A stretch of DNA of 64,000 bases, taken from the NCBI RefSeq assembly GCF_007858975.2, contig NZ_CP042220.2, forward strand, positions 310,001 through 374,000, written 5' to 3'. This stretch comes from Dickeya poaceiphila. GTDB taxonomy: Bacteria; Pseudomonadota; Gammaproteobacteria; Enterobacterales; Enterobacteriaceae. Of the stretch, positions 56,308 through 64,000 are shown piece by piece. The notes under the pieces were generated by a model, which was not told where the DNA came from, did no database searches, and saw only the letters and a program-made list of their open reading frames with translations. Position 1 is the first letter of the stretch, and every line of letters starts with the position of its first letter. The translations under genes were made by a program, and so were the position numbers.

Positions 56308-56607
56308 AAATAAACAATCCCCGATAGTTATTTTCTATAACGCTCGCCAGCGTAGCGAATACGCGTTGTCTTCAGTGTGAGTCAATACGCAATTGTTACA
56401 CTTTTATGACGGCTGGCGCTATTTTGGGCTTTAGGTAACACAAATGAAATAACCATTTTTCATTTTTGAGTGATTCGAATCACATATTCGGTGTTGTCTC
56501 GCGATTTAATTTTCGTTTTTTGAGTGTTTTTGTTCTTTATCAATCATTTTGACGGTGGTTTATGCCCCACTATATACAGGCATGATCCGGATTGAGGTAA
56601 AGCGGAA
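56308..56607. promoter_or_regulatory. Divergent glpT-glpABC control region with CRP site
   Basis: These AT-rich 300 bases hold both promoters. The best element is a CRP site at 56469-56484 (AGTGATTCGAATCACA; one mismatch from TGTGA-N6-TCACA, perfect second half). A half-match to the GlpR operator (AATTTTCGTT near 56508) is seen, but no complete operator. In E. coli this region also binds ArcA and FNR. Confidence 0.65.
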
Positions 56608-58251
56608 ATGGCGAACAACGGTTTGCGGCGAGAAACAGATGTAGTGATTATCGGCGGTGGCGCCACCGGCGCGGGAACTGCCCGCGATTGTGCGTTGCGC
56701 GGGTTGCGGTGCCTGTTGCTGGAACGGCACGACATTGCCACCGGGGCTACGGGTCGCAATCATGGATTGCTGCACAGCGGGGCGCGTTATGCGGTCACCG
56801 ATGCGGAGTCTGCCCGTGAATGTATTGAAGAAAACCAGATTCTGCGACGCATCGCCCGTCACTGTATCGAGCCGACTGATGGCCTGTTTCTGACGTTGCC
56901 GCAGGATGATCTTGATTATCAAACCCGGTTTATTGCTGCCTGCCAGCAGGCGGGGATACGGGCGCAGGCTATCGATCCGCAGGAAGCGTTGCGACTGGAG
57001 CCAGCCGCTAATCCGGCACTGATTGGTGCAGTGCGCGTGCCGGATGGCACGGTAGACCCGTTCCGGTTGACCGCCGCCAATATGATCGATGCCTGTGAAC
57101 ATGGCGCGGAAGTCTTGACCTATCACGAGGTCATCGGATTGATCCGTCAGGGGGGGAGCGTTGTCGGTGTGCGCGTTTTCGACCACAAACGCCACCTGGC
57201 CAGCGAAATTTATGCGCAGGTAGTGGTTAATGCGGGTGGCATCTGGGGGCAGCGCATTGCCGAGTACGCCGACCTGAGTGTTCGCATGTTCCCCGCCAAA
57301 GGCGCATTGCTGATTCTGGGCCACCGCATCAATAACCGGGTGATTAACCGCTGTCGCCCACCGGCTGATGCCGACATTCTGGTGCCGGGTGATACCATTT
57401 CGCTGATAGGCACCACCTCGACCCGCATCGATTACGACCAGATAGACCACATGACGGTGACCCCGGAGGAAGTGGACACGCTGATCCGTGAAGGTAGCCT
57501 GCTGGCGCCGCAACTGGCGCAGACTCGCATTCTGCGCGCTTACGCCGGGGTGCGGCCACTGGTGGCGAATGATAACGACCCGTCCGGGCGCAGCGTCAGC
57601 CGCGGTATTGTGCTGTTGGACCATGCCAGCCGCGACGGGCTGGAAGGTTTCGTCACCATTACCGGCGGCAAGCTGATGACCTACAGGCTGATGGCGGAAT
57701 GGGTCACCAACAAAGTGTGTGAAAAGCTCGGCCATCGGGCTGAATGCACCACCGCGTCACGCCCGTTGCCGGGTTCTGAACTCTCGGATGCAGACCAGCC
57801 GCAGGCTGCTTCGCCGTTATCTGCTCCATTGCGCGGTTCCGCCATTTATCGCCACGGACATCGTGCTGCGCCGCTGGTATCCGGCCAGCGGGTGGACAGC
57901 AGTCTGGTGTGCGAATGTGAAGCCGTGACGGCAGGCGAGGTGCGGTACGCGGTGGAGTCGTTGCAGGTTAACAACCTGACCGACCTGCGCCGCCGTACTC
58001 GCGTCGGCATGGGCACTTGTCAGGGGGAATTGTGTGCCTGCCGCGCCGCTGGCCTGTTGTGCCGACTGGGGCAATCCACGCCACAACAGGCGGTGTCGCA
58101 ACTGAGTCAGTTTCTTAATGAGCGTTGGAAAGGTATGCGCCCCATCGCCTGGGGGAATACGTTGCGGGAAAGCGAATTTACCAGTTGGATTTATCAGGGC
58201 TTGTGCGGGCTGACCGACCGCCCGGAACAGGAGGGCGGCGATGCGTTATGA
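56608..58251 (+). CDS. glpA: Anaerobic glycerol-3-phosphate dehydrogenase subunit A
   Basis: A 547-residue flavoprotein (542 in E. coli), the catalytic subunit of the GlpABC complex that oxidises glycerol-3-phosphate to dihydroxyacetone phosphate during anaerobic growth. The FAD fold is at the N-terminus (DVVIIGGGATGAGTARDCALRG), with ATGRNHGLLHSGARYAV close behind. The C-terminal Bfd-like [2Fe-2S] region has cysteines in LVCECEAVTAGE and GTCQGELCACRAA. It overlaps glpB by 11 bases. Confidence 0.97.
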   Translation: MANNGLRRETDVVIIGGGATGAGTARDCALRGLRCLLLERHDIATGATGRNHGLLHSGARYAVTDAESARECIEENQILRRIARHCIEPTDGLFLTLPQDDLDYQTRFIAACQQAGIRAQAIDPQEALRLEPAANPALIGAVRVPDGTVDPFRLTAANMIDACEHGAEVLTYHEVIGLIRQGGSVVGVRVFDHKRHLASEIYAQVVVNAGGIWGQRIAEYADLSVRMFPAKGALLILGHRINNRVINRCRPPADADILVPGDTISLIGTTSTRIDYDQIDHMTVTPEEVDTLIREGSLLAPQLAQTRILRAYAGVRPLVANDNDPSGRSVSRGIVLLDHASRDGLEGFVTITGGKLMTYRLMAEWVTNKVCEKLGHRAECTTASRPLPGSELSDADQPQAASPLSAPLRGSAIYRHGHRAAPLVSGQRVDSSLVCECEAVTAGEVRYAVESLQVNNLTDLRRRTRVGMGTCQGELCACRAAGLLCRLGQSTPQQAVSQLSQFLNERWKGMRPIAWGNTLRESEFTSWIYQGLCGLTDRPEQEGGDAL

Positions 58252-59491
58252 CGTGGTGATCATTGGCGGTGGGCTGGCTGGGTTAGCCTGCGGCATTCGC
58301 CTGCAAGAACAGGGTAAACGCTGTGCCGTGGTCAGCGTCGGGCAAAGTGCGTTGACCTTTGCCTCCGGTGCGCTGGACCTACTGGCCGCACTGCCGGATG
58401 GTACAGCGGTCAGTCAACCGTTGACCGCGCTGGACGAACTGGTGGCACAGGCACCGCATCATCCTTACACTCTGATGGGTAAGGCGCGTGTCAGCCAACT
58501 GGCGGCGGACGCTGAAGCACTGCTGGCACGTTGCGGGTTGTGGCTGCGGGGAGAGAGCGGAAGTAACCATCAACGCCTGACTCCGTTAGGCAAGTGGCAT
58601 CCGTGTTGGCTAAGCCCATCGGATAGCGTCACGCACGGCCTGTCAGGGACGCCAGCGTGGCGGCAACCGCTGGTTGCCGGCATCGAAGGATTTATGGATT
58701 TTCAGTCCCGACTGGTCGCCGGAGAATTACAGGCGCAGGGGATCGCCGCTCGCGCCGATGATGTGCGCTTACCGTTGCTGGATGCGCTGCGGCAAAATGC
58801 CAGCGAATTCCGTTCATTGGCTATCGCCCGGTTGCTGGATACCCCGGCAGGCATTGCAGCGCTGGCCGAAGAACTGATGACGCGGGCGAGCGGTAATGAT
58901 GCGGTGATACTGCCTGCCTGCATGGGGCTGGAGGCGCAGGCACAACTGAATGCCGCGCTGGGTAAACCAGTCGGGTTGCTGGCGACGTTGCCGCCATCGC
59001 TGCCAGGAATGCGCCTGCATCAGGCCCTGTTGGGGCGTTTTCGCCAAATCGGCGGGACACTGATGCCGGGAGATAAAGTCTTGTCGGCGCAGTCGCATGA
59101 AACGGGCGTGACATTGTGCACCCGCAGTCACGGCGAGGTGCCGATGCGGGCTGACCATGTGGTATTGGCAAGCGGCAGCTTTTTCAGCAACGGTCTGGTG
59201 GCTGAACGTGATCGGGTAGTGGAGCCGGTGTTTGGGCTGGATGTCGATTTTCTACCGGTTCATGAGAACTGGAGCAAGCCCAACCTGTTTGCAGACCAGC
59301 CGTATTTGCAATTCGGGGTAGTAGCGGATGAGCAGTTGCACCCGGCTATCGGCGGCCATACTCAGCCCCGGTTGTATGCGATTGGCTCGGTATTGCGGGG
59401 GTATGACCCGTTACGACAGGGATGCGGCGGCGGGGTTTCGTTGCTGACCGCGCTATACGCTGCCGAGATGATCACAAGGGAGAACCGATGA
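58241..59491 (+). CDS. glpB: Anaerobic glycerol-3-phosphate dehydrogenase subunit B
   Basis: A 416-residue FMN/FAD-binding subunit (419 in E. coli). The dinucleotide-binding N-terminus is MRYDVVIIGGGLAGLACGIRLQEQGK; the C-terminus has YAIGSVLRGYDPLRQGCGGGVSL, typical of GlpB. It accepts electrons from GlpA and passes them to GlpC. The start overlaps glpA and the stop overlaps glpC (ATGA), so the three are translated as a unit. Confidence 0.96.
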   Translation: MRYDVVIIGGGLAGLACGIRLQEQGKRCAVVSVGQSALTFASGALDLLAALPDGTAVSQPLTALDELVAQAPHHPYTLMGKARVSQLAADAEALLARCGLWLRGESGSNHQRLTPLGKWHPCWLSPSDSVTHGLSGTPAWRQPLVAGIEGFMDFQSRLVAGELQAQGIAARADDVRLPLLDALRQNASEFRSLAIARLLDTPAGIAALAEELMTRASGNDAVILPACMGLEAQAQLNAALGKPVGLLATLPPSLPGMRLHQALLGRFRQIGGTLMPGDKVLSAQSHETGVTLCTRSHGEVPMRADHVVLASGSFFSNGLVAERDRVVEPVFGLDVDFLPVHENWSKPNLFADQPYLQFGVVADEQLHPAIGGHTQPRLYAIGSVLRGYDPLRQGCGGGVSLLTALYAAEMITRENR

Positions 59492-60690
59492 TGAGCCGGT
59501 CTGACACCAGTTTTGAGAATTGCATCAAGTGTACCGTCTGTACAACTGCCTGCCCGGTTGCGCGTGTCAATCCGCTCTATCCGGGGCCAAAACAGGCGGG
59601 GCCGGATGGCGAACGCCTGCGACGCAAAGACCCGGCACTATTTGATGAAGCGCTGAAGTATTGCACCAACTGCAAGCGCTGCGAGGTGGCGTGTCCATCG
59701 GATGTCAAAATTGGCGACATCATCCAGCGTGCCAAAGCCAGCCATAGCCAGCACCGTCCGACGCTGCGAGACGCTATCCTCAGCCATACTGACCTGATGG
59801 GTTCCGTCGCCACCCCATTTGCACCGCTGGTGAATACCCTCACCGGGTTGAAACCGATGCGTCAGTTACTGGACAAGGCGTTGAAAATCGATCACCGTCG
59901 CCAGTTGCCGCGTTATTCCCACGGCACGTTCCGCAACTGGTATCGCCAGCAGGCAGCGCATCAGTTGCAGTTTGCCGATCAGGTGGCCTATTTCCATGGT
60001 TGCTACGTCAACTACAACCACCCGCAACTAGGTCGTGATCTGATCCGCGTGTTTAACGCCATGGGTGTTGGGGTTCAGTTACTGACCAAAGAGAAGTGCT
60101 GCGGTGTGGCGCTTATCGCCAACCGTTTTCTCGATAAGGCACGTAAGCAGGCCAGTTTCAACCTGGCCTCGCTGGATGATGCGATTAACAGCCGTGGTCT
60201 GCCGGTTATTGCGACCTCGTCCAGTTGCACCTTTACGCTGCGCGATGAATATCCCCATCTGCTGGGGCTGGACAATCACCACGTGCGCGATGGCATTGAA
60301 CTGGCGACCCGCCACTTGTATCGCTTGTTGGATCAGGGCCGGACATTACCGCTACAACCCTTGCCGCTGCGAGTGGTGTATCACACCCCTTGCCATCTGG
60401 AACGCATGGGGTGGACGGCGTATACCCTGGAACTGCTGCGGCGTATTCCGGGGCTGGAATTGCAGGTGCTGGATTCCCAATGCTGCGGTATTGCCGGAAC
60501 CTACGGCTTCAAGAAAGAAAACTACGACACCGCACAGGGGATTGGCGCGCCGTTGTTCCGGCAGATCGAGGCCAGTGGTGCCGACCTGGTGATCACCGAT
60601 TGTGAAACCTGCAAATGGCAGATTGAAATGTCTACCAGCAAAGCCTGTGAACACCCCTTCAGTTTACTGGCTAAAGCATTACCAGCATAA
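59488..60690 (+). CDS. glpC: Anaerobic glycerol-3-phosphate dehydrogenase subunit C
   Basis: A 400-residue iron-sulfur subunit (396 in E. coli) that ties the GlpAB dimer to the membrane and passes electrons to menaquinone. Two [4Fe-4S] ferredoxin motifs are at residues about 12-25 (CIKCTVCTTACPVA) and 60-75 (CTNCKRCEVACPSD). Two CCG domains follow: HGCYVNYNHP with KEKCCGVALIANR, and HTPCHLERMG with SQCCGIAGTYG. ATG 59488 overlaps the glpB stop; the frame open from 59422 is inside glpB. A strong terminator follows. Confidence 0.97.
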   Translation: MMSRSDTSFENCIKCTVCTTACPVARVNPLYPGPKQAGPDGERLRRKDPALFDEALKYCTNCKRCEVACPSDVKIGDIIQRAKASHSQHRPTLRDAILSHTDLMGSVATPFAPLVNTLTGLKPMRQLLDKALKIDHRRQLPRYSHGTFRNWYRQQAAHQLQFADQVAYFHGCYVNYNHPQLGRDLIRVFNAMGVGVQLLTKEKCCGVALIANRFLDKARKQASFNLASLDDAINSRGLPVIATSSSCTFTLRDEYPHLLGLDNHHVRDGIELATRHLYRLLDQGRTLPLQPLPLRVVYHTPCHLERMGWTAYTLELLRRIPGLELQVLDSQCCGIAGTYGFKKENYDTAQGIGAPLFRQIEASGADLVITDCETCKWQIEMSTSKACEHPFSLLAKALPA

Positions 60691-60708
60691 ATGGCTGTGG
60701 TGATTTGT

Positions 60709-60739
60709 CGCCCTCTCTGTTTTTTTCTTCGAGAGGGCG
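60709..60739 (+). terminator. Rho-independent terminator after glpC
   Basis: CGCCCTCTC/GAGAGGGCG form a perfect 9-bp stem with a 13-base loop, followed by CTGCTTTTTATTT. It ends the glpABC transcript. Between it and the ryhB promoter (60740-60890) there is no gene; a 9-bp inverted repeat (CCATTTGAT/ATCAAATGG, 60782-60827) lies there. Confidence 0.85.
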
Positions 60740-60890
60740 CTGCTTTTTATTTCCCTTTTATTATGAGTGGTTAAATATCAACCATTTGATTCTGAATAAA
60801 TAATCTCTCATTTCTATGATCAAATGGCGTGAAATTCAGGCAGGCTGGCCTTCTCAGACGTGTTTTTTGTTTGAACTGGACAAAAAATGC

Positions 60891-60924
60891 TTTACAGGTT
60901 CAAATGATAATGATTATTATTGTC
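60891..60924 (+). promoter_or_regulatory. ryhB promoter overlapped by a Fur box
   Basis: TTTACA (60891-60896) and TATTAT (60915-60920) form a sigma-70 promoter with 18-base spacing. The Fur site GATAATGATTATTATTGTC (60906-60924) matches the 19-base consensus at 16 positions and covers the -10 box, so Fe-Fur would block transcription. Confidence 0.88.
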
Positions 60925-60926
60925 GT

Positions 60927-61045
60927 GCGTTCCGGGAAAGCCTATGAATCCATCTTGTGACTCATCGCGGTTTTGCTGTGAAGGCACGACATTGCTCACA
61001 TTGCTTCCAGTATTACTTAGCCAGCTCGGGTGCTGGCTTTTTTTT
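60927..61045 (+). ncRNA. ryhB: RyhB small RNA
   Basis: The 3' half carries the RyhB core found in E. coli: GCACGACATTGCTCACATTG, then CTTCCAGTATTACTTAGCCAG, and the terminator AGCCAG/CTGGCT with at least nine T (61038-61047). RyhB is an Hfq-dependent RNA made under iron starvation that shuts down mRNAs of iron-using proteins (sdh, sod, acn). The predicted 5' end at 60927 (about 7 bases past the -10 box) begins GCG, as in E. coli, but the RNA would be near 119 nt against 90, because the part before the core is longer and different. yhhW lies downstream, as part of the E. coli yhhW/yhhX/ryhB neighbourhood. Confidence 0.92.
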
Positions 61046-61205
61046 TATTCTGATTTTTTGGGAATCTAGTTTCCTGTTTGTTTCCTTTTGGCGGTGCGAC
61101 GTCAAAAATTTCTCCCGGAAATTTTTTGAATAGAGCGTTGAGTTTTTTAGGCTTTCTTATTCCCGGCTGGCCGCTAGACTAAAAAAAACATTCGAGGAGC
61201 GCACC

Positions 61206-61904
61206 ATGATTTATTTACGCAAAGCACAAGACCGCGGCCATGCCAACCATGGCTGGCTGGATAGCTGGCACACGTTTTCGTTCGCTGATTATTATGATCC
61301 TGATTTTATGGGGTTTTCCGCACTGCGGGTGATCAATGAAGACTATATCGAGGGCGGGCAGGGTTTTGGAACCCACCCGCACCGGGATATGGAAATTCTC
61401 ACCTATGTGCTGGAAGGCACGGTGGAACATCAGGACAGTATGGGTAACAAAGAGCAGATCCCGGCGGGTGAGTTCCAAATAATGAGTGCTGGCACCGGGA
61501 TCCGCCACTCCGAGTACAACGCCAGCCAGGACAAACTGCTGCATTTGTACCAGATTTGGGTGATCCCGGAAAAAACCGGCTTGACGCCGCGTTACGAGCA
61601 ACGCCGTTTTGACGAACCGCAGGGTCGCCAGCTGGTGCTGTCGCCGGATGCCCGCGACGGGTCGCTGAAAGTGTTCCAGGACATGACGTTGTGGCGTTGG
61701 GCGCTGAAAGCGCAAGAAGAATCGGTCTACCAGACTGAGCTGGGCCGTTATCTGTGGATTCAGGTAGTGCGAGGCACGATAGAGATCAACGGTCAGCAGG
61801 CGAGTACCAGCGACGCGTTGGCTATCTGGGATGAGGCGTCCATCACCGTACGCGCCAGCGAAGACAGTGAAATCCTGCTGTTTGATTTGCCGCCGGTAAA
61901 GTGA
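61206..61904 (+). CDS. yhhW: Pirin-family protein YhhW (quercetin 2,3-dioxygenase-like)
   Basis: A 232-residue bicupin (231 in E. coli) with most residues shared: MIYLRKAQDRGHANHGWLDS, then FGTHPHRDMEILTYVLEGTVEHQDS. The metal ligands of the N-terminal cupin (His57, His59, His101, Glu103 in E. coli numbering) are present in THPHRDM and IRHSEYN. E. coli YhhW degrades quercetin in vitro; plant flavonoids make this plausible in a plant pathogen, but the natural substrate is unknown. GAGGAG lies 7 bases before ATG. It is separated from ryhB by about 160 bases. Confidence 0.95.
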   Translation: MIYLRKAQDRGHANHGWLDSWHTFSFADYYDPDFMGFSALRVINEDYIEGGQGFGTHPHRDMEILTYVLEGTVEHQDSMGNKEQIPAGEFQIMSAGTGIRHSEYNASQDKLLHLYQIWVIPEKTGLTPRYEQRRFDEPQGRQLVLSPDARDGSLKVFQDMTLWRWALKAQEESVYQTELGRYLWIQVVRGTIEINGQQASTSDALAIWDEASITVRASEDSEILLFDLPPVK

Positions 61905-61960
61905 CCACGACATGCCAAAATCAAGTCGTTGGACAGCGCTTAGGTTATAATGGGCAGAAT

Positions 61961-61986
61961 AAAGGCAGGCTAATGAGCCTGCCTTT
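61961..61986 (+). terminator. Terminator after yhhW
   Basis: AAAGGCAGGCT/AGCCTGCCTTT form a perfect 11-bp stem with loop AATG, ending in TTT. The symmetry would let it also stop transcripts from the convergent gene at 62064. Confidence 0.8.
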
Positions 61987-62063
61987 CCGGTTTACATGAT
62001 GTGTTTAGCTGCCTGTTAGCGACCTTCTCGCGGTCAGCCGGTAGCTTGTTGCAACATCAGCTA

Positions 62064-63551
62064 TCAGGACTTCACGCTACGCACCAGCGTTTGCTTGCAA
62101 ATATGTCCGAATGTGAGGAACTTATAATTATCGCCTCCCACGCCTACATCCGTTTGCGTTGGGATTCTAATTATCCATCCGCCAACATCAAAGGTTGAGT
62201 TCCAGGTATTGTAGTAACCTAGGCTGTAATCTCTGAATTCGGTTGAAAAATCACCATTACAGGCGTTTAACGCAATCGTGCCTGATGCGTTACCACTGGC
62301 GTCAGTGATGATAGAGTGAGCCATACTTTCATCAAATTTGATGTCGGTTTTGATATTCGTAGTTCGCTGATTGAGATAGAGAACTGCCTCTACATTTGGA
62401 ATTCCCGCCCCGGTTGAATCAGTAAGACGCACATTCCAGTTAACGTTACGGTAGGCTTGTGTGATTAGGAAGCTATAGGCTGAGTCATTTACACCACCAG
62501 GTATATACAGAACATTATTTTCCCCTTTAACCGCATTGGTAAGCTTGGCAATTTTTGAACCGAAAGACAGCTGATAATATTGAGCAGGCGTCGGTAATTT
62601 TGCTGGATTAGGCGACACTTTTACCAGAATGATTTCATTCGGCTGTGACGGGGTGATGGTATGTTGCTCACCGGTATTACGCGTTACCCAGGTATTGCCG
62701 CCGTCAGTCGAGTACGACAACAGCCAATAGCTGCTTGCAACGTTGTCTGCACCTGTCAGGCGAAGCACAACCTGCTGACCACTAATTGCAGTAAATGCGT
62801 AGTAATCCTTATCTAACTCATCGTCAGAGTTAGCTTGGATATTATACAAGCCATCAGGTAAAACGGTTGCCCGCGATGGTGCATCATTGAGTTCGTATGG
62901 ATCAATATTTGTATTAACGATGCTACCGAAGGTAAATGCAGAACCATCCGTAACATTACCTTGTATATACCAATAGTAGTGGCCAGGCTTAAGCCGGTTG
63001 AGTGTGACTTCATCGTTGTTATCTGGATTATCAGAAGACGATACCAATGTCAGATTATTTTTTCCATCATCGCTCAACAACTCCAACAACACGTTTGTGC
63101 CTGCACTCTGGTTGATTACGTACGTTGTGGTTTTCGCATCTTGCGTGATTTCAAAATGGTAACAGGCGAATTGACCAGTTTGCAGGCCACTGAGTGTATA
63201 AGATGCGTTTATTGACAGGGTCGGGCACAATGGCGTAAATGTGCTGTCACTGGTGGCAGCCAGGCTGCGTGATAAGGCGTTGGCCTGTTTTTTTTGCGTT
63301 GCCGCCTTTAGCACGGAGGCATTGGGTTTAATAATAATAACGCCGTCTTTTTCATTTTTGGTTAAGAGAGGCTTGTTGGCTGCTATTTGACGCATTTTTT
63401 CCGGTGCATTAAATAAGGCAACAGGACCTTTGTTGGGCAGTTTTTCGATATCTTTAACCTCAACAGAAACACTGGTTTCAGCCATGGCTGAGTTGAGGCT
63501 GAATGTTAACCCTGCTGCTATAAAACATAACCCAAGACGATAGAGCTTCAT
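62064..63551 (-). CDS. Exported protein of unknown function with two PPC-like domains
   Basis: A 495-residue protein I do not recognise by name. A clear Sec signal peptide (MKLYRLGLCFIAAGLTFSLNSAMA, probable cut before ETS) is followed by a charged linker, a first PPC-like beta-domain (about 115-215; QFACYHFEITQDAKTTTYVI, GHYYWYIQGNV), a second (about 225-320; DPYELNDAPSRATVL, DKDYYAFTAISGQQVVLRL), and a C-terminal Ig/Big-1-like part (DSTGAGIPNVEAVLYLNQ, ITDASGNASGTIAL). PPC domains usually accompany secreted proteases, but no protease motif is present. AAGGA 10 bases before ATG 63551 supports the start. Codon use is more AT-rich than neighbours, suggesting acquisition. A secreted adhesin- or virulence-type role is only inference. 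Confidence 0.75.
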   Translation of the reverse strand: MKLYRLGLCFIAAGLTFSLNSAMAETSVSVEVKDIEKLPNKGPVALFNAPEKMRQIAANKPLLTKNEKDGVIIIKPNASVLKAATQKKQANALSRSLAATSDSTFTPLCPTLSINASYTLSGLQTGQFACYHFEITQDAKTTTYVINQSAGTNVLLELLSDDGKNNLTLVSSSDNPDNNDEVTLNRLKPGHYYWYIQGNVTDGSAFTFGSIVNTNIDPYELNDAPSRATVLPDGLYNIQANSDDELDKDYYAFTAISGQQVVLRLTGADNVASSYWLLSYSTDGGNTWVTRNTGEQHTITPSQPNEIILVKVSPNPAKLPTPAQYYQLSFGSKIAKLTNAVKGENNVLYIPGGVNDSAYSFLITQAYRNVNWNVRLTDSTGAGIPNVEAVLYLNQRTTNIKTDIKFDESMAHSIITDASGNASGTIALNACNGDFSTEFRDYSLGYYNTWNSTFDVGGWIIRIPTQTDVGVGGDNYKFLTFGHICKQTLVRSVKS

Positions 63552-64000
63552 TTCTATAATTCCTTTTTCATTAATGACAGACATATAACTAAACGAACGA
63601 AAGATTGTGCTGTGCACATATTTCACTTTTTGTGAATCAGGGGGCTTTTCTACACAGGCATTATCGTAAAAATAGCTTTTTACGGATGTGGGTTAAACTG
63701 GTCGTGTCGTATCAACCGCGCCTGGTGTGTTGCGTAACAATAGTCATTCCATCTGTTTTTTTGTTCTTTTTTTAGGGTATGTAGCTAACTAAAAATTCCA
63801 TAAAAGTAAACTGACTGATCATTCAGTGACAGCGAGAAGAAATAATCAAACATGGCAAACCCTCTCACATTACTTTATGAGAACGTAATTAATGTCAGTG
63901 TGATAGTGAGTGGTTTGAATATGCATCAATGCATTTGCACTTTTATTCCGTTCTCTTGTCGCCAACTACAGTATTCCCATTAAGCTACTTTTTTTGTAAG
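63552..64000. other. AT-rich intergenic DNA upstream of the exported-protein gene
   Basis: The last 449 bases carry no convincing gene on either strand. They include the promoter side of the exported-protein gene and a short dyad (ACTGA...TCAGT, about 63812-63827). T-runs around 63755-63775 and near the end fit promoter or flanking DNA. I see no insertion-sequence end or attachment site. Confidence 0.4.

Noticed and set aside
56505..56530. GlpR operator in the glpT-glpA region
   Set aside because: Only the left half fits (AATTTTCGTT); the right half has several mismatches.

Overview
The window is chromosomal DNA of a soft-rot enterobacterium, most likely Dickeya (Pectobacteriaceae). Three things point there: housekeeping blocks in near-E. 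coli order with very high protein similarity, a GH28 exo-polygalacturonosidase (PehX) of the Erwinia chrysanthemi type between rep and gppA, and a 2-succinocysteine breakdown operon of a kind reported from D. dadantii. I see no rRNA operon, prophage, insertion sequence or CRISPR array. Identifications rest on protein motifs, lengths and gene order recalled from relatives; no database search was possible.

Layout. 1-8.5 kb: 3' end of putA, ppiC, rep, pehX, gppA-rhlB, trxA. 8.5-22.1 kb: rho, then the enterobacterial common antigen (ECA) cluster wzzE-wecBCDE-wzxE-wecF-wzyE-wecG, then the amino-acid permease yifK/thrP. This ECA cluster is unusual: a decayed fragment is all that remains of wecA, and rffG/rffH are absent between wecC and wecD. 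22.2-22.8 kb: a four-tRNA operon (Arg-His-Leu-Pro). 22.8-31.2 kb: an accessory metabolic region with an orphan solute-binding lipoprotein, a YbdH/HcxA-like dehydrogenase, a SnoaL-like protein and a six-gene operon (2-succino lyase, GNAT acetyltransferase, ABC transporter, M20 deacylase). Together these are predicted to import S-(2-succino)cysteine, acetylate it, split off fumarate and deacetylate the product to cysteine. 31.2-31.75 kb: the small RNA GlmZ behind a sigma-54-type promoter with three GlrR-type sites.

31.8-46.3 kb: hemCDXY divergent from cyaA (UUG start, CRP site), cyaY, the lptM-dapF-DUF484-xerC-yigB cluster, uvrD (LexA box) and corA (possible leader peptide and hairpin). 46.4-54.7 kb: an AbrB-family membrane protein, rarD, yigI, pldA, recQ, rhtB, pldB, yigL. 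54.7-60.7 kb: the glycerol-3-phosphate regulon, glpT divergent from glpABC; glpQ survives only as a C-terminal fragment after glpT. 60.9-62 kb: the Fur-controlled small RNA RyhB and the pirin gene yhhW. 62-64 kb: an isolated gene for an exported protein of unknown function with two PPC-like domains, next to AT-rich DNA.

The points most worth a second look are the broken ECA cluster, the 2-succinocysteine operon with its upstream dyad and paralogous orphan binding protein, the two small RNAs with readable control regions, the glpQ remnant and the unknown exported protein.
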